Of a stretch of DNA of 64,000 bases, positions 1 to 11,724 are shown one piece after another (the first letter of the stretch is position 1; the number at the start of each line of letters is the position of its first letter). Both the position numbers and the translations under genes were made by a program. The DNA comes from Acytostelium subglobosum LB1 (lineage: Eukaryota > Evosea > Eumycetozoa > Acytosteliales > Acytosteliaceae), in the NCBI RefSeq assembly GCF_000787575.1, contig NW_012236527.1, positions 806,001 through 870,000 of the forward strand, written 5' to 3'. The notes below the pieces were generated by a model. The model worked only from the letters and a program-made list of their open reading frames with translations. It did not search any database and had not been told where the DNA came from.

Positions 1-245
1 GTCAATGTGCGAGGGAGTGATCCAATCTCAATGGATGTACCATCATAAGTGAGTTCAAGTATATCATTCGAGCACGTTGTCATTGTTGTAGTACTTGTAA
101 GTCTTGCAAGTGATTGCAATGGTGACACCTTATTCAAGATACTCAAATGTCTCTTGCAAGTTAGACCAAAGCAAACCAAGTTCAACAGTTCATCATTCAA
201 CAATCTCAAGATGATCTTGATACATGTATCTGGAAGGCTGTTCAT
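1..245 (-). CDS. F-box-like / FNIP-repeat protein, N-terminal part (runs off the left edge)
   Basis: The minus strand is open from an ATG at 245 to the window edge, about 81 codons, with a TGA just upstream in the same frame. The peptide starts MNSLPDTCIKIILRLLNDEL, an F-box-like opening, followed by a CFGLTCKRHL segment. It ends in a FNIP-type repeat unit (LELTYD, then IEIGSLPRTLT). FNIP-repeat proteins with an N-terminal F-box are a large dictyostelid family, presumed to be substrate adaptors of SCF ubiquitin ligases. The assignment rests on the F-box pattern and the 'GSLP.(S/T)LT' signature. Only one repeat is visible because the gene is cut by the window. The plus-strand ORF over the same bases has no recognisable content and is a shadow. 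Confidence 0.75.
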   Translation of the reverse strand, partial: MNSLPDTCIKIILRLLNDELLNLVCFGLTCKRHLSILNKVSPLQSLARLTSTTTMTTCSNDILELTYDGTSIEIGSLPRTL

Positions 246-341
246 TCACTTGACTTGATTGATTGGTATGTATATGTTATATTAAATGATTAGAGATAAT
301 AAATGAAATGATGAATGATCGATCAAAACCACCAAACAAGT

Positions 342-3300
342 TTACTTGTTACTATTCAGCTTCTGTTTGGTGTACTCCCACATTAGGATTGATCCACTAA
401 CATGGACATTGAGTGATCGGATGATTCCAAACTGTGGTATCTCTATGCACCTGTCGAGAAGGTTGATGTACTCAGTAGGGATACCCTCCTTCTCCTTGCC
501 CAGCAGTATGACGGTCTTCTCAGGGAACTTGTACTCCTCAAGCTTTGAGCTGGTCGATGTCTGCTCGAGTCCCAACAACGTGTAGCCCTCTGCCTTCTTG
601 GCGAGCAGATAGGTGGTCAAGTTCTTCTCCTCGACCTCGATAGTTGGCAGCCACCGCTCGGCAGACACCGATATTTGTTGGAACATAGGATCGTTCATGA
701 CGGCCTTCCTCGACACGACCAATGACTCCACGTTGAAGATCTCTGATGTACGTGCTAGACCGGCCAAGTTGGGTATCTTGTCGACAAAGGTGGCCACGAC
801 GATGATCCTCTGTCTCTCTCTCGCCATGATGTTGTATCTCGACTCATCATCAATCTCATTCCAAGGCAGTATCTTCTTTTGATATCCTGTCACCTGACCA
901 TCGGCAACCATCTCAATGTATGCATCGGGATCAATAGCCTTTGTGATTGTAGCACCAGCAGTGATGTCATCCTCTGCTGCCACGTCATTGTCCACAGCCA
1001 TGTCCTGTTGTTGATCAGTTGTTGGTGGCGTGGTGGCGGCGGCAGGTGTGTTGTCCATATCAAGAACCAACTTGGACTTCTCAAACAAGTATTGTCTGAG
1101 TTGGAAGGTCAATGGTGACTTGAGAATCACCTCATCAACAAGGAACTCAAACACTCCCTACATACGTGTATACAATGTTAGTGAGCTATACTCTATCTTG
1201 TGCGTCCCAGCTCTACTTACAGGTGCACAGATCTCGCTGGTGGCCAACTTGTCAATGATTGGGATGTCGTAGTAGAGGTTTTGGTAATCTGTGGCGCTGA
1301 CCAATTCGTCTACGCAGCCCTCTCCCTTGGCGGTACGGATGGAGAGATGAGCTGTTAGACGCTCCAGTCCCTTGGAGGTCTGGATGTTGGTCCTGATGTA
1401 CCATTCCATCTGCTTAAGATACTCTAGCATGCCATTGTCAAGCTTGTCCTCTAACTTGTTGGTCTCGATCATCTTCATCACAACGCCAATCGCAGCGTTA
1501 CGCACGGACAAGTGATGAGAGTTACAGAATGCCAATATCTTGTTGAAGATTATCTTGACCTGCTCCTTGTTCTGGATGCTCAACAATATGTTGCCAACTG
1601 TTACAATGATTGATGTTACGATATCACCTCTAGCATTGATAGAGTCAAGTAGTCTGTTGTGGTAGGGTAGATGTTAGTAATTGATTGATTGGTTGATTGA
1701 ATGAGCAGGAGATGGACATACGGGATAAAGTGTGTGGCCACAAGTGATTGGAATCTGGATACCATGTTGATGATGAAGATATTGATATATCTTCTTGTGG
1801 ATGGTAGGTTGTAGACGAGCATGATGTCCAATAACTTCTTGCCGAGTACCTTCAACTTGTCATCATCCTCTGGTGTTACATGATTGGCCAACAAACATAA
1901 TGCTTGCCATATCCTGATCTAATGATGATTGAGTGATTGGGTCAGTGGGATCAATCCGAGTGATCCAAGGTAAGGCAACATACTCTCTTTCTGTGTGGTT
2001 GAGTATTGATGAGATGTTCAGTCTTCTTGGTGAACTCTTTGGTGAGATTGATATCGATCATATACTCAGAGATACGATTGACGAATTCATAATTGCCAGT
2101 GGAAGTTGCCAACACTCCCATCTTCTTGATAAATGTTGCCAACACTGCACGTCCAAATGCATCCTTCAAAGGAATGCTTCCAACTCCATACTGTTGCTCA
2201 TCAACATCATTCTCCAATGCTGCGTCCACGCCCATATCGAATGCAAACGTCGAGAATCCACTGTGGTGATTAAATGTAGGTTAGCGAATGAATGGGTACC
2301 AGTGATGGAATGAAGGATTAAATTTACATGATTGGATCATAGAACTGTGGAGAGATGTCGTTTGATTGATCCCAGTCGTCTTCCTTGCGAATTGGTCCAA
2401 AGATCAATGAGAGATAGATCTCATCGATGTAGAGCAGTGCAATGTCGGGTCGCTCGATCCATACGGGCGTGCACTTCATCACCAAGAGGTTCATCAGTCC
2501 GACCATCGTGTCGGATAGTGTCAACACCTGTCTAAAGTACTTCTGGAGTACGGTGTGATGGTTGTGTCCGTCCATGTCGCTGGGCATATGTGCCAACAGT
2601 GCTGGACAGAATGCCAATTGAACGAATGCCGTCATCGATGTGAATAAAGTGTCGTTGGCCGATGCGTACGCTGATGATACGATTCGCTCGATTGTGTCAA
2701 CGTCGTAGTCTCCAGTCTCCTGATCGATGGCGAATGGAAGTAACAGTTGAGCACAGTTCATGATAGGTTTGATGCTATATCTGTTGGCTCCACTGACAGC
2801 ATCAATGATGTCCTCCATCATCTCCTTTGAGTTATCGGCCAGCAACATCAATCCATTGGGTGTGGAGTCGCTGAGGATTGTGAGTAGGTTACGGATGCAC
2901 TTCCACTTGATCTTCATAAAGTAGGCGAGGGTGTTGCCCCAATCCTGTGCGTTGAGTCCATGGTCAAAGGTATCCTCTAGTGGACGCTGCAACGACAATG
3001 GGATGAGCATGGTGATTGATTGTTTGAGTTGTTCGGTACTAAACAGTTGGACTCTTCTTCCAAACACTCCATAAAAGTATTGGAACAGAGTGATTGATGC
3101 AATCTGATCCTTCCATGATCTTGACCTTGATGGCTTTGTCGTTATCAACTTGGTCACATACTCATCCAAAGTATTCTTCTCAACCATTCCAATGATGAAT
3201 GACACAATAGACATCAAAGAGTCACCAAACTCAAGCTTGACCATGTTGTTAATAATGTGTTGATTGTTGCTAACAACATCCTGCGTGATGATCATAAGGT

Positions 3301-5758
3301 TAGTGAGTCTGGCCAGACATAGTCAAGAATGTACGAGCTTACATTGTTGATCAAGTAACGAATGAATGTTGTGGCAAAGTTGTTGGTTGAGAGTGTGTCG
3401 CGTAGTTGAGCGGCCTGTGTGTTTGAGATGGAGTTGGAGAGAATGGTCGAGAGTAGTGTAAGGCTGTAGATGCATGTGTTGCTGAGCTCACTAGCATTCA
3501 ATGTGATGCCACTGATAATGTCACCAACTATAGATTTGAATCCAATGTCTGATGTGTAAATCGCCAGTCTGGAGAGCATGTAGCATTTGGTCTTCATACG
3601 CACGAATGTGTCTCCATCGCTCACCAGACCATCTCCAACCAGAGAATTGTTGGCAGCAATCTCCTGAGTGATGTTGTTTGTCAACCAGTTGGCATCTGAG
3701 AATCCAGTTCGCTGCAGCCATTCTCTGATCAACGCAGAATACTCTGCGACTGTGTGTGTCTGGATGGGCACGGTATAAAGTAGTCTGCAGACATTCGAGA
3801 ATGACAGACCATCCTTAATTGACAATGTGACCAATATCTCCACAATGTACTTGTATGCCCTTGTTCGGTATGTGTGATTCCTAGATTCATCGTTTGATTG
3901 AGTTGAGTGAGTGATGATAGAGTGAATGAACGTTGTGATCACAACTTACATCCTTCGACTTGACTCCAATAAAGTGAGGATTCTCTCGACGTGGGAGTCA
4001 TCGATGAAGCATAGCTCTTCTTGTTTCCTGCCTTGGTTAGCGCGGCCAAGGAAGGCAAGGGCGGCGGCAATGAAGTCCCTGTAAAGGACCTGGTTTGAGA
4101 TGAAAGTGAGCAACTGAGAGAGGCATTCTCCTTGTAGCAATGGCGTGTCCAACGAGTTGTAATAGGTGTCAAAGAAGTGTTGAAGTGCCGGGTTGATCGT
4201 GTCCTCTGTAATTCCACGGTAGAGCATTGGGTTGGTCACAGCCTTGATCAAAGTGCCAAAGACAAAGTGCATGGGCAGTCTTGGGATGTATTGATCAGAG
4301 TTGAGGATCACCAGCACCTGGGCCTTGACAACAGCAGGGTTCTCATGGTTCATCACACGTTGGAAGAGGATGTTGATCCAATCAAAGTGGATGCGATTGG
4401 TTGAGAGCACCAATTGGTCTATCTCGCGCCATACTGGCTGGATCAAATGAACGTTGAACTCATCGATGGTCTCGTTGATCAGGAAGAACCTGTCCCATTC
4501 CCTCTGCCAATGTTCGCTCTCCTCCTTTGACCATTTGTAATGCTCAGTCCATTTAACATTAGACTCATGGTCCTGTTGTTCGATCGACTGTTTGATGATC
4601 CTCTTCAAAAGATAGCTGGCACGCTTCCTTATCAATGGATCAGTGTCCATGAATCCAAGCTTGAATGATTGATGTGGTACTGATGTTAGTTCTTGATTGA
4701 TTGAGTAGACGCCATGTGGATAAACATACTATTTCAAACTTCCAGAAGGTCTCGCTCTCTCTGAGGTCACAGGGGGAGGTGAAGAAGTTGCTGTACTGCT
4801 TGGTGAGGATCTTGTAGGCATCGGACTTGATCTGATGATCAGTGATCGACATCATTTGCATGAGGATTGGGACGAATGATCCAAACATTAGGGTTGGAGT
4901 GCCATACTCGAGAACGGCTGGGAGAAGTGAGTTGATCAGGGACTGTCTGAGCTCGATGTTGTGTGAGAGCAGCATGCTGGTGAGCAGTGAGCCTCCCACC
5001 AAGCTGTTGGTGAACTGCTGCACGGCCTCGGACTTGCTGTGGAACTTGTTCACCAACGATGAGATGAGTGTGAAGACTACCAAATGGTGAGAGAGGTAGT
5101 TGCGCGTGTGGCGTGCGTCCTCCTTCTGCGCAACTGGCGTCTGCAAGTCGAAATGGTCGTCATGGTTCATTGTGGAGACAAGGTGTTCCAATGATTGAGT
5201 GAGCAGTGACAGCAGATTATCCAACAAATGGATGTTGTCATCGCGAAGCAATGCAGTGAGTGATGTGCATGCCAATGCGTACAGGGGTACGTCGTCACTA
5301 CAGTTGGTGCTCTCGTCAAGCGAACTGAGTATCGACCAGTAAATATTGCTGTCTCTATTGATTGTAGTCATGCCAGCCATTGTACTAGGGTCATTAGTCT
5401 GTACATGAGACAAGAATCTAATGAGCAATTGAAGGTAGAACAATCTTTGTGTTCTATCCTTTGAGTCTCCAGCCTTGCCAATGACAGTGTCACTCTTGTT
5501 ATTGATGAACTCTTTGTAAATTAATGATATTGTGTTGGTGAGTGCTGAACATAATACTATGTTATTATTGCTACTATTATTACTATTACTATTACATAAT
5601 GTATAATATATTGAATTGATATATGATGAATGAATCATATCGATTGACTCCAAATCAATACGTTGTTTAAGATATTGATCACATATTGAATGAGAGTACA
5701 ATTCTAATTGTTTGATTACCATTATCATTGGATCAACCTGTGTTGTTGTTGACGCCAT
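342..5758 (-). CDS. TARBP1: TARBP1/Trm3-type tRNA (guanosine-2'-O-)methyltransferase, 8 exons
   Basis: The product is predicted to 2'-O-methylate a tRNA guanosine (G18 in the Trm3/TARBP1 family) using S-adenosylmethionine. Exons on the minus strand are 5758-4730, 4659-3950, 3880-3343, 3280-2328, 2260-1984, 1918-1722, 1653-1221 and 1157-342. All seven introns are 60-73 bases with GTATGT/GTAAG/GTAAAT donors, and every junction keeps frame. The total is 4,953 bases, 1,650 residues, close to human TARBP1 (about 1,620). The first 1,480 or so residues are helical ARM/HEAT-like sequence. The last 160 form the SPOUT (SpoU) domain: motif 1 PNLAGLARTSEIFNVESLVV, motif 2 VILLGKEKEGIP, motif 3 IPQFGIIRSLNVHVSGSILM, with the Asn-Val-x-Val knot typical of the family. 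The start is the first ATG of a long open frame, with AT-rich leader before it. Confidence is high for family and exon structure. Confidence 0.93.
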
Positions 5759-5978
5759 GATTGTAATTGTGTAGTAGTAGTAAGTGTCAATGTGAATGAT
5801 GGATTGAATGAAGTCGTTCTTTGCAAATAACTCAAGTCGAGAAGAACGAGCGAGTATTTGCTAAAGTGCATGAAGTTCGAAAATTGACTCAAAAGGTGGA
5901 TAACAACCTGGATGTTGAATTGAGTGTTTTGTGTTCAATGAAAAGTTACTATTGCTTGTAGAGATATAGAGATAGACA

Positions 5979-6439
5979 ATGGGTAACAGGTCACATTCAA
6001 GTCAGCAAGCAGTGGACTATACTTGACNTTCAGAACATGAACATGTAAATGGAACACCAGAGAGACATGATCATCATTCAAAGTTCTTTGTATGTTCATT
6101 CATTCTTTTATTCAATCAATCATTCAATTATTCAATTATGACAATGGATGGTGATGTTAGTACTAACTAACTACAATTGGTTAATAGGTTGAGTATCATG
6201 GTGATAGAGTTGCAATACGTACAAATAATGGAAAGTATATAAGTATAGATGGAGAGAAGGTATATGTATCACCAGAGTTCCATCAAGAACATTCATTGTT
6301 CAATATAGAGAAACATGGTCATAATGTCTGTATAAGAGGCATACACGATAACTACTTGGGATTGGACACTGATGGTCGTGTACGAGCACATCATCATGTA
6401 ACAGATCACGAGATGTTTGAAGAACATGTAGTATTATAA
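5979..6439 (+). CDS. Hisactophilin-like beta-trefoil protein, 2 exons, with an apparent lesion in exon 1
   Basis: Exon 1 (5979-6089) begins MGNR, the myristoylation start of hisactophilin. Exon 2 (6188-6439) encodes VEYHGDRVAIRTNNGKYISI, then EHSLFNIEKHG and MFEEHVVL, which follow the hisactophilin trefoil closely. Joined length is 121 codons against 118 residues in D. discoideum hisactophilin, and the intron (GTATGT...TTAATAG) is phase 0. Hisactophilins bind actin and PIP2 at the membrane and respond to pH through surface histidines. This copy has fewer histidines (about eleven in exon 2) than the D. discoideum proteins. In exon 1 the ATG frame meets TGA at 6024-6026, two bases before an N at 6028. 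The homologous stretch (SGLYL, matching HGHYL) is in another frame there, and the original frame returns afterwards. That pattern suits two small compensating sequence errors better than decay, but a real lesion cannot be excluded. Confidence 0.7.
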
Positions 6440-6496
6440 TATGAATGGACAGGACATCCCTTAAATACAATGTACAGACAGTTTAATTTAATATCA

Positions 6497-8006
6497 CTAT
6501 TGTTGTTGTTGTTTGATTGGAGACTCCAATGGCATGCCATTGGACATGGTTGCAGTGCGTGGACTCAGTGTCTTGTCGTAGTGATGATGTTTGATTCCAA
6601 AGTGTCCGCATTCGCATACCCATTTGAGTTGTGTCTCTCTGAACATACTGCAGGTGCACAAACGACACTAAGTTGATTGACATAGGGTAGGATGGGTTAG
6701 TATTATGATTTGAGTGCGAGTAGACCGATCACTTACATTGATCAATATATCTGTCATAGGAGTTGTGTTGGCGTTGTTGGCGTGTAGATGATGATTGGAG
6801 GACTTTGGAGTGGATGGTGAGTCTGTGATGCCATTGGTCTTCTTTAGAACTGGGAATCTGATTGGTGATTGATGTTGTTGAGGTGTCTGTTGTAGTTGTT
6901 GTGGCTTTGGTTGTTGTGGTGGTGGCGATGTTAACATTGTCATCTTTCTATCGGCATGCTGATCTATTAGAAGTACTGGTGGAGGTGATGCTGGATATGC
7001 GTTGTTATTATTACTAGTATTGAGCTTAATAGGTGTTGATGATGTAGATGTAGTTGTTGTAGTGGTATGTATATTGCCAATGTGACCTGTTGCCGCCGTT
7101 GCCGCCGCTGCAGCTGATGAAGAAGCCGATGATGTAGGAGTGTTGATAATGTTGATGCTGCTGTTGCTACCACCAAGTGCCAAGATTGAGGTGGATGAAG
7201 TCGATGGTGAGATTGAAGGCGAGCGAGTTACAGACTTGCCGACAACCTGCTCGATCATCTGTCGCTCATTCTGATACTCCATCTCTCTGTCTTTGTTTCG
7301 CTCTAGTTCTCTTTCCAAGTATGGTGACATGGATGTTGATGCCGCGGCAGACGATGCTGCTGCTGATGCTGCTGCCGCTGCGGACGATGAAGACGATGTG
7401 GATGAGGTGACGGTCAGCGTGGTCGTGCTGGTCGATGGCGAGTTCAGCAGGTACATAGGCTGCGCGCCAATGTTTGTCGTCTTTGGCATCCTCATGCGCT
7501 CGATCCTCTTCTCATTCTTCTTTCGCTTGTACAACTCCTCCTCGTATTTGTTCTTCCACTGATTGAGCTCCTCAGACAACTGACGCTCCTTCAGCGACAA
7601 CAATGACATTGTCTGATGTTGTTGTATTATAACATTCTGTTTCTCCTGTAGTTGATGTGTAGTCTGCATCAACGTCTCTTGCAACACAGACAATGCTTCG
7701 GTACTCTTCTCGAATCTATATTGTAACAATTCATTCTGTTGATATAATGATTCAATAAAGTCTAATGAGAACTCTGTATATATATATATGTATGTTAGTA
7801 TCTGTGTCAATCAAACAACTAACTCAAACAAACATACTGTTATTCTTAATTAAACATGCGAGGTGTGCATCGCCAAGTGAGAGGAATTCGACTTGATCTT
7901 CGGCGAGACCAAGTGAGACACATGTGCCATTGATAATCTCTGATTGTGACAATGTATCAGGGAATGTCAAGGCTGGTGCCAATATATCGACCATAATGCC
8001 TGTCAT
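6497..8006 (-). CDS. Unknown coiled-coil, Ser/Thr-rich protein with a C-terminal Cys cluster, 3 exons
   Basis: Exons are 8006-7838, 7773-6737 and 6667-6497. Introns are 64 and 69 bases, and the joined frame is 458 residues. I do not recognise the family. Residues 1-60 are a compact, non-repetitive segment (MTGIMVDILAPALTFPDTLS...). Residues about 60-150 are strongly charged and heptad-like (coiled coil, ending KRKKNEKRIERMRMPK). The middle is low-complexity S/T/A/P with short Q and N runs. Exon 3 adds a separate ordered piece, CRLCTCSMFRETQLKWVCEC followed by GHFGIKHHHYDK. Its spaced Cys and His residues could bind zinc. A second ATG lies four codons downstream (MVDIL...), so the start is uncertain. 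The Cys-rich tail is seen only when the second intron is removed. Confidence 0.7.
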
Positions 8007-8796
8007 TGTTTGGTGTTAGATTAAATAAATAAATAAGTTATATATTAATATATATGATTGATTGACTAGATTGATTGATTGATTGATTAGTTGATTGTGA
8101 TTGATGTATAAAGTTATAATATGTTATGTTATCTATTTTCAAAATTATAATGGTGTGATTAGTTGTGTTAGATGGACTGAAAGAGTGTAAGTTTACCTTT
8201 GATTGATCAATCACACCCCCTTTTCGTTTTTGGTTTTGATCAATTCATTTATTTTATTTAATTTTAATAATCCTATTTTTAGAAAATGAATAATTGTACT
8301 TTAACCAGTTTTCAATTATAATTATTTCATTTGATTATTTATTTAATATAAATAAATTAAATAATAATATTATGATATATTGCAAACGACAAGCAAGTTG
8401 TCACCCTCTTTTAATTAATTTGATTATTCATGATTCATGATTTTTGATCAATAATATTCTGGATCCAGAGGGAGGTCATCGACAGTGTCAGGAACTTCGA
8501 AGAGAACATCGGCCATTAGAGCATCGATATCTGGGTCGTTCACCAGTGCATCCTCTGGGTTGATGGCAATGTTGTCTTACAATAGTTCCCCCTCATAATA
8601 GCTGAATGGTGGTGAAGAGAACATACAATAGAATAGGGGTTATTACGAATCATCAATAGTGAAATAAACACCCAAAGATTACATTATATTTCTTGATATA
8701 TAACACCATTAAATACAAATATTTCTTCAACTCACAATATAACAAGGACGAGAACTCCTCTCATTTGTGCAAATAATTAATACCACTCAAGAATCA
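8007..8796. other. AT-rich intergenic region
   Basis: This is upstream DNA shared by the minus-strand gene ending its 5' side at 8006 and the plus-strand gene starting at 8797. It is mostly ATTGATTG and TTTAATT-type sequence. A short minus-strand coding-like fragment (8448-8576) is listed separately. Nothing else is recognised. Confidence 0.6.
8448..8576 (-). other. Coding-like acidic C-terminal fragment, no gene assigned
   Basis: In one minus-strand frame, 42 codons from just after a TAA at 8579-8577 to a TGA at 8450-8448 read DNIAINPEDALVNDPDIDAL and end DDLPLDPEYY. The codon use resembles the real genes around it, and the AT content is far lower than the flanks. It could be the last exon of a gene whose upstream exons I cannot find, or a leftover of one. 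No start codon or convincing acceptor was found. Confidence 0.3.
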
Positions 8797-9267
8797 ATGT
8801 CAGAATCTAAAGATATTTATCCTTGCAGTCAACATAACTGGAGTTCCATTGAAGAAGTTCACCCCTTTCGCTCTGATCTATCACGTTTTGATTCATTCAA
8901 TGGAAATCCATATGGGATCCTCCTTCAAGACGATGAATGTACAGAGGCCTGTAAGGAGAACATCTACAAATTCTGTAATCAAACGAAGATGTACATGGAC
9001 ATGATAATCGCCATCACCGAGAATGAACGAATCGGTATCCAAAATGTATACCCCACTATGGGTTGTTTCAAATATTATTACAGGGGTGTAATGTCTCCAA
9101 TGGGCATAGAACAAATTCAACGCTTCATGTCCAAACCGTGGCCAAGATTCAACTTCAACAACGAACCAATATGGGACGAGGTCAACCAAGAAGGAAAGGT
9201 CATCAAACCCATCATCCCAGGATACGACGACGAGGACTATGACCGGGATGCGAGATATTCTAAATAA
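8797..9267 (+). CDS. Hypothetical protein, 156 residues
   Basis: A single-exon frame from ATG (MSESKDIYPCSQHNW...) to TAA. I chose this ATG because the upstream in-frame codons are AT-rich and begin only at a GTG. The protein is soluble, with six cysteines (for example CTEACKENIYKFC), a Tyr/Phe-rich middle (MGCFKYYYRGVM) and an acidic end (GYDDEDYDRD). There is no signal peptide and no membrane segment. I do not recognise the family. The balanced composition and sharp drop to AT-rich DNA on both sides support a real gene. Confidence 0.6.
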   Translation: MSESKDIYPCSQHNWSSIEEVHPFRSDLSRFDSFNGNPYGILLQDDECTEACKENIYKFCNQTKMYMDMIIAITENERIGIQNVYPTMGCFKYYYRGVMSPMGIEQIQRFMSKPWPRFNFNNEPIWDEVNQEGKVIKPIIPGYDDEDYDRDARYSK

Positions 9268-9493
9268 AATTGTTACACATTCCATCAACAATAAAAGTAG
9301 ATTCGATAGAACATATTTGTTGTACACCATTCAGCTCTAATAACCTCAAGGTTCCATTGATATCATTGCATTTACAATACTACAAGAGTATAGAGATAGA
9401 TATAACAAATGGATTACATCAACAAATGTCAGAGACCAATATATAATATTTATTATATACATTCATTATTGAAATTGAGTTTCATAATAATAA

Positions 9494-9931
9494 TTATTCT
9501 ACGTTGATGTTATTGTTGTTGTTGTTGTCGATATTATTGAGATAGTCGAGATTGTTGAGATTGTTGAGTTTGTTGAGATTGTTGAAGTTGCGGGCATATA
9601 TAAGGTGTTGGTTGGCATTGCAAACTTTGGAATGTTATATTTAGTAAGAATCAATTAATTAAAATTCATACTCAACCAATACTTACTCTGGTTCTTTACC
9701 ATAATATATCTTATGTTTGCTTTGAAGACTCTTTCCAAGGTAATATTTTCGTCACCCAGATTATAAGATACTATCAAACAGATCAAATGAATCAGTAATC
9801 ATGAGCCAAAGAAATTATAACAAGGATATTATTCCTTACACTTTAAGTTATTTGTATGATTTCCTATTTTGATGCATAGCCAACATTTGATCATCAGTGA
9901 TAATGATGTCTGGTTCCTTATTCTTTTCAAT

Positions 9932-9962
<31 letters not shown>

Positions 9963-9967
9963 CTCAT
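9494..9967 (-). CDS. Small unknown gene, 3 exons, with a one-base frame slip in exon 1
   Basis: Exon 1 is 9967-9840 (MSNNN..., then IEKNKEPDIIITDDQMLAMH), exon 2 is 9770-9687 (SYNLGDENITLERVFKANIR) and exon 3 is 9624-9494 (CNANQHLIYARNFNNLNKLN, then an Asn run). The introns carry GTAAGG/GTAAGT donors and AG acceptors. The frame of exons 2 and 3 connects to exon 1 only if one base of the AAAA run near 9870 (CATCAAAATAGG on the coding strand) is ignored. As written, the ATG frame ends soon after in TAA. The joined product would be about 113 residues, with an ordered core flanked by Asn tracts. Family not recognised. Confidence 0.45.
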
Positions 9968-10128
9968 TTGATACAAGAGAGATAATTAAAAGAGATAAAA
10001 TAGAATATATACAATAATAATGAAGTTGATGATATCCTGTGCAAGTGTATAGTGCATCTCTGGACACAGATTATAGTGTTACCCAAACTTTACAGATCAA
10101 AAATTAAATCTTAAGATTTAAAGATTTA

Positions 10129-11724
10129 TTAATTGATTGAGGCCATATAGGCGACTGCACCAAGGAATCCAGCTTGATAGTCACAGGCCACCTCATTCTT
10201 TACATAGTCTGTACGGTCATCCTTGTATGAATCATCTTGACCTGGGCCTCCAACAAGTGTACCAATAATTGAATATGTGTTGTTGACTGGGTCCATAATG
10301 TTATCTGTGAGTGAATGATGGCTGGCACGATGATGTGGATTGATAGGATGATTGGGTCCATAGCCAACGATGAATGATTGTTTGTTTGGGTTATCTCCAA
10401 GTATATAGTTGATCTGTGATGCTGTGAATGATGTGTACTTATCGCCCTCACTACCATACACGGACATCAAGAAGGAGGTAGTGGCAGAGTAACGTGCTGG
10501 TGCCCACATACGGATCCATGCAAGGCCACCTGGTGTGTAAGGGACGCCACCTCCTGGAAGCCACCAATTGAGGAAGCCCTCAATATCACTGGTGTACGTG
10601 TCGTTGTCTGGGAACATCTTGGCCATGAGCAGACAAGTGCCTGGTGCCTTGAGGTCCCAATCGTGTGAGTTCTTCTGGGCCAGTGCACCAATTCCAAACG
10701 AGTCATAGTCAGAGACGGCACGGGCCAAGTATGTCTTGTCCTGGGTGGCCTTGTACAGCCAGATGGAGGCCCATACAATCTCATCCTTGTAGCCGGACCA
10801 TGACTTGTAGAAGTTCTGGGCATCGGGGATTGAGTCAGAGTACACGCCACGGTAGTTGTCTCCAAAGCTCCAGAGTTCCTCTGAGTGCTGAAGACATTTG
10901 GCGGCGTATGCTGGATCACGTGACTCAAAGATCATTGAGCAGATGGCCAATGCAGCAGCGGACTCCATTGCCACCTCGGTACCTGGTGCGGTCTCGTTGA
11001 GAACATAGGTTGGACGGGGCATGGTCATGAGCTCGGGAGGGCCCCAGTAAGCATGGTCGGCATTGCCCTCACCAACCTGTCCGGCAAACTCGTTGGTACC
11101 AAAGTGAGCGGCCATCAGCCAGTCATATCCCCATTGTAGGTCCTCCAGCCATATTTGAGAGGCGCCACACTTTTCGATTGTATCCTCATACTCGAGGAAA
11201 CCCCAACCAAGCATGGTCATTGAGGCGGACATGGGCAGGGCAAACTTGACATGGTCACCGGCATCAAAGTAGCCTTTGGAGAGGTCACCATCTCCATTGC
11301 CATCTGGTGATGAGCCAGGTGATGCATCGGCCAAAGCAGCAGGACCACGCCAGGGCACGTCATTATCCTCAAGTCTTCCGGCTCTGTTGTATTTGTAGAA
11401 CATTACACCATTGTTCATTACCTCACAGTAGTCATGACCCGAGGCGTCTGGTCCATGATGAGGATGGTGTCCACCATGATGGTTGTGGTGGCCGTGGTGG
11501 TTGTGGTGACCACCATGGTGCTTTCCATGGTGGTGGCCGTGGTGTCCGCCATGATGTGGTTCATGACGACGATGATGGTGTTTATGGCTGNGGTGTTGGC
11601 CTTTTGGATAATATTAATAAAGTGATCCATTAGACTAATTAATATTATTGTTGAATAACATACCAGCACTTGCCAATGCAATAAGCAGCAACAGGAGAAT
11701 ACAGACTAATGTCAATACTCTCAT
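10129..11724 (-). CDS. Secreted endoglucanase, glycoside hydrolase family 9, with His-rich linker
   Basis: Hydrolyses beta-1,4-glucan (cellulose) outside the cell. Exon 1 (11724-11664) encodes a signal peptide, MRVLTLVCILLLLLIALASA. Exon 2 (11600-10129) begins with about 48 residues dominated by His and Gly (HHGGHH, HHNHHG units), then the GH9 catalytic domain. Catalytic signatures are all present: the DAGD loop in GYFDAGDHVKF, the histidine block NPHHRASHH, and the acid region with Asp and Glu in KNEVACDYQAGF. Length is 510 residues. D. discoideum celA is the family member I know; the His-rich N-terminal linker is not something I recall there. One codon in the linker holds an N (11591), most likely His. 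There is no carbohydrate-binding module after the catalytic domain. Confidence 0.93.
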
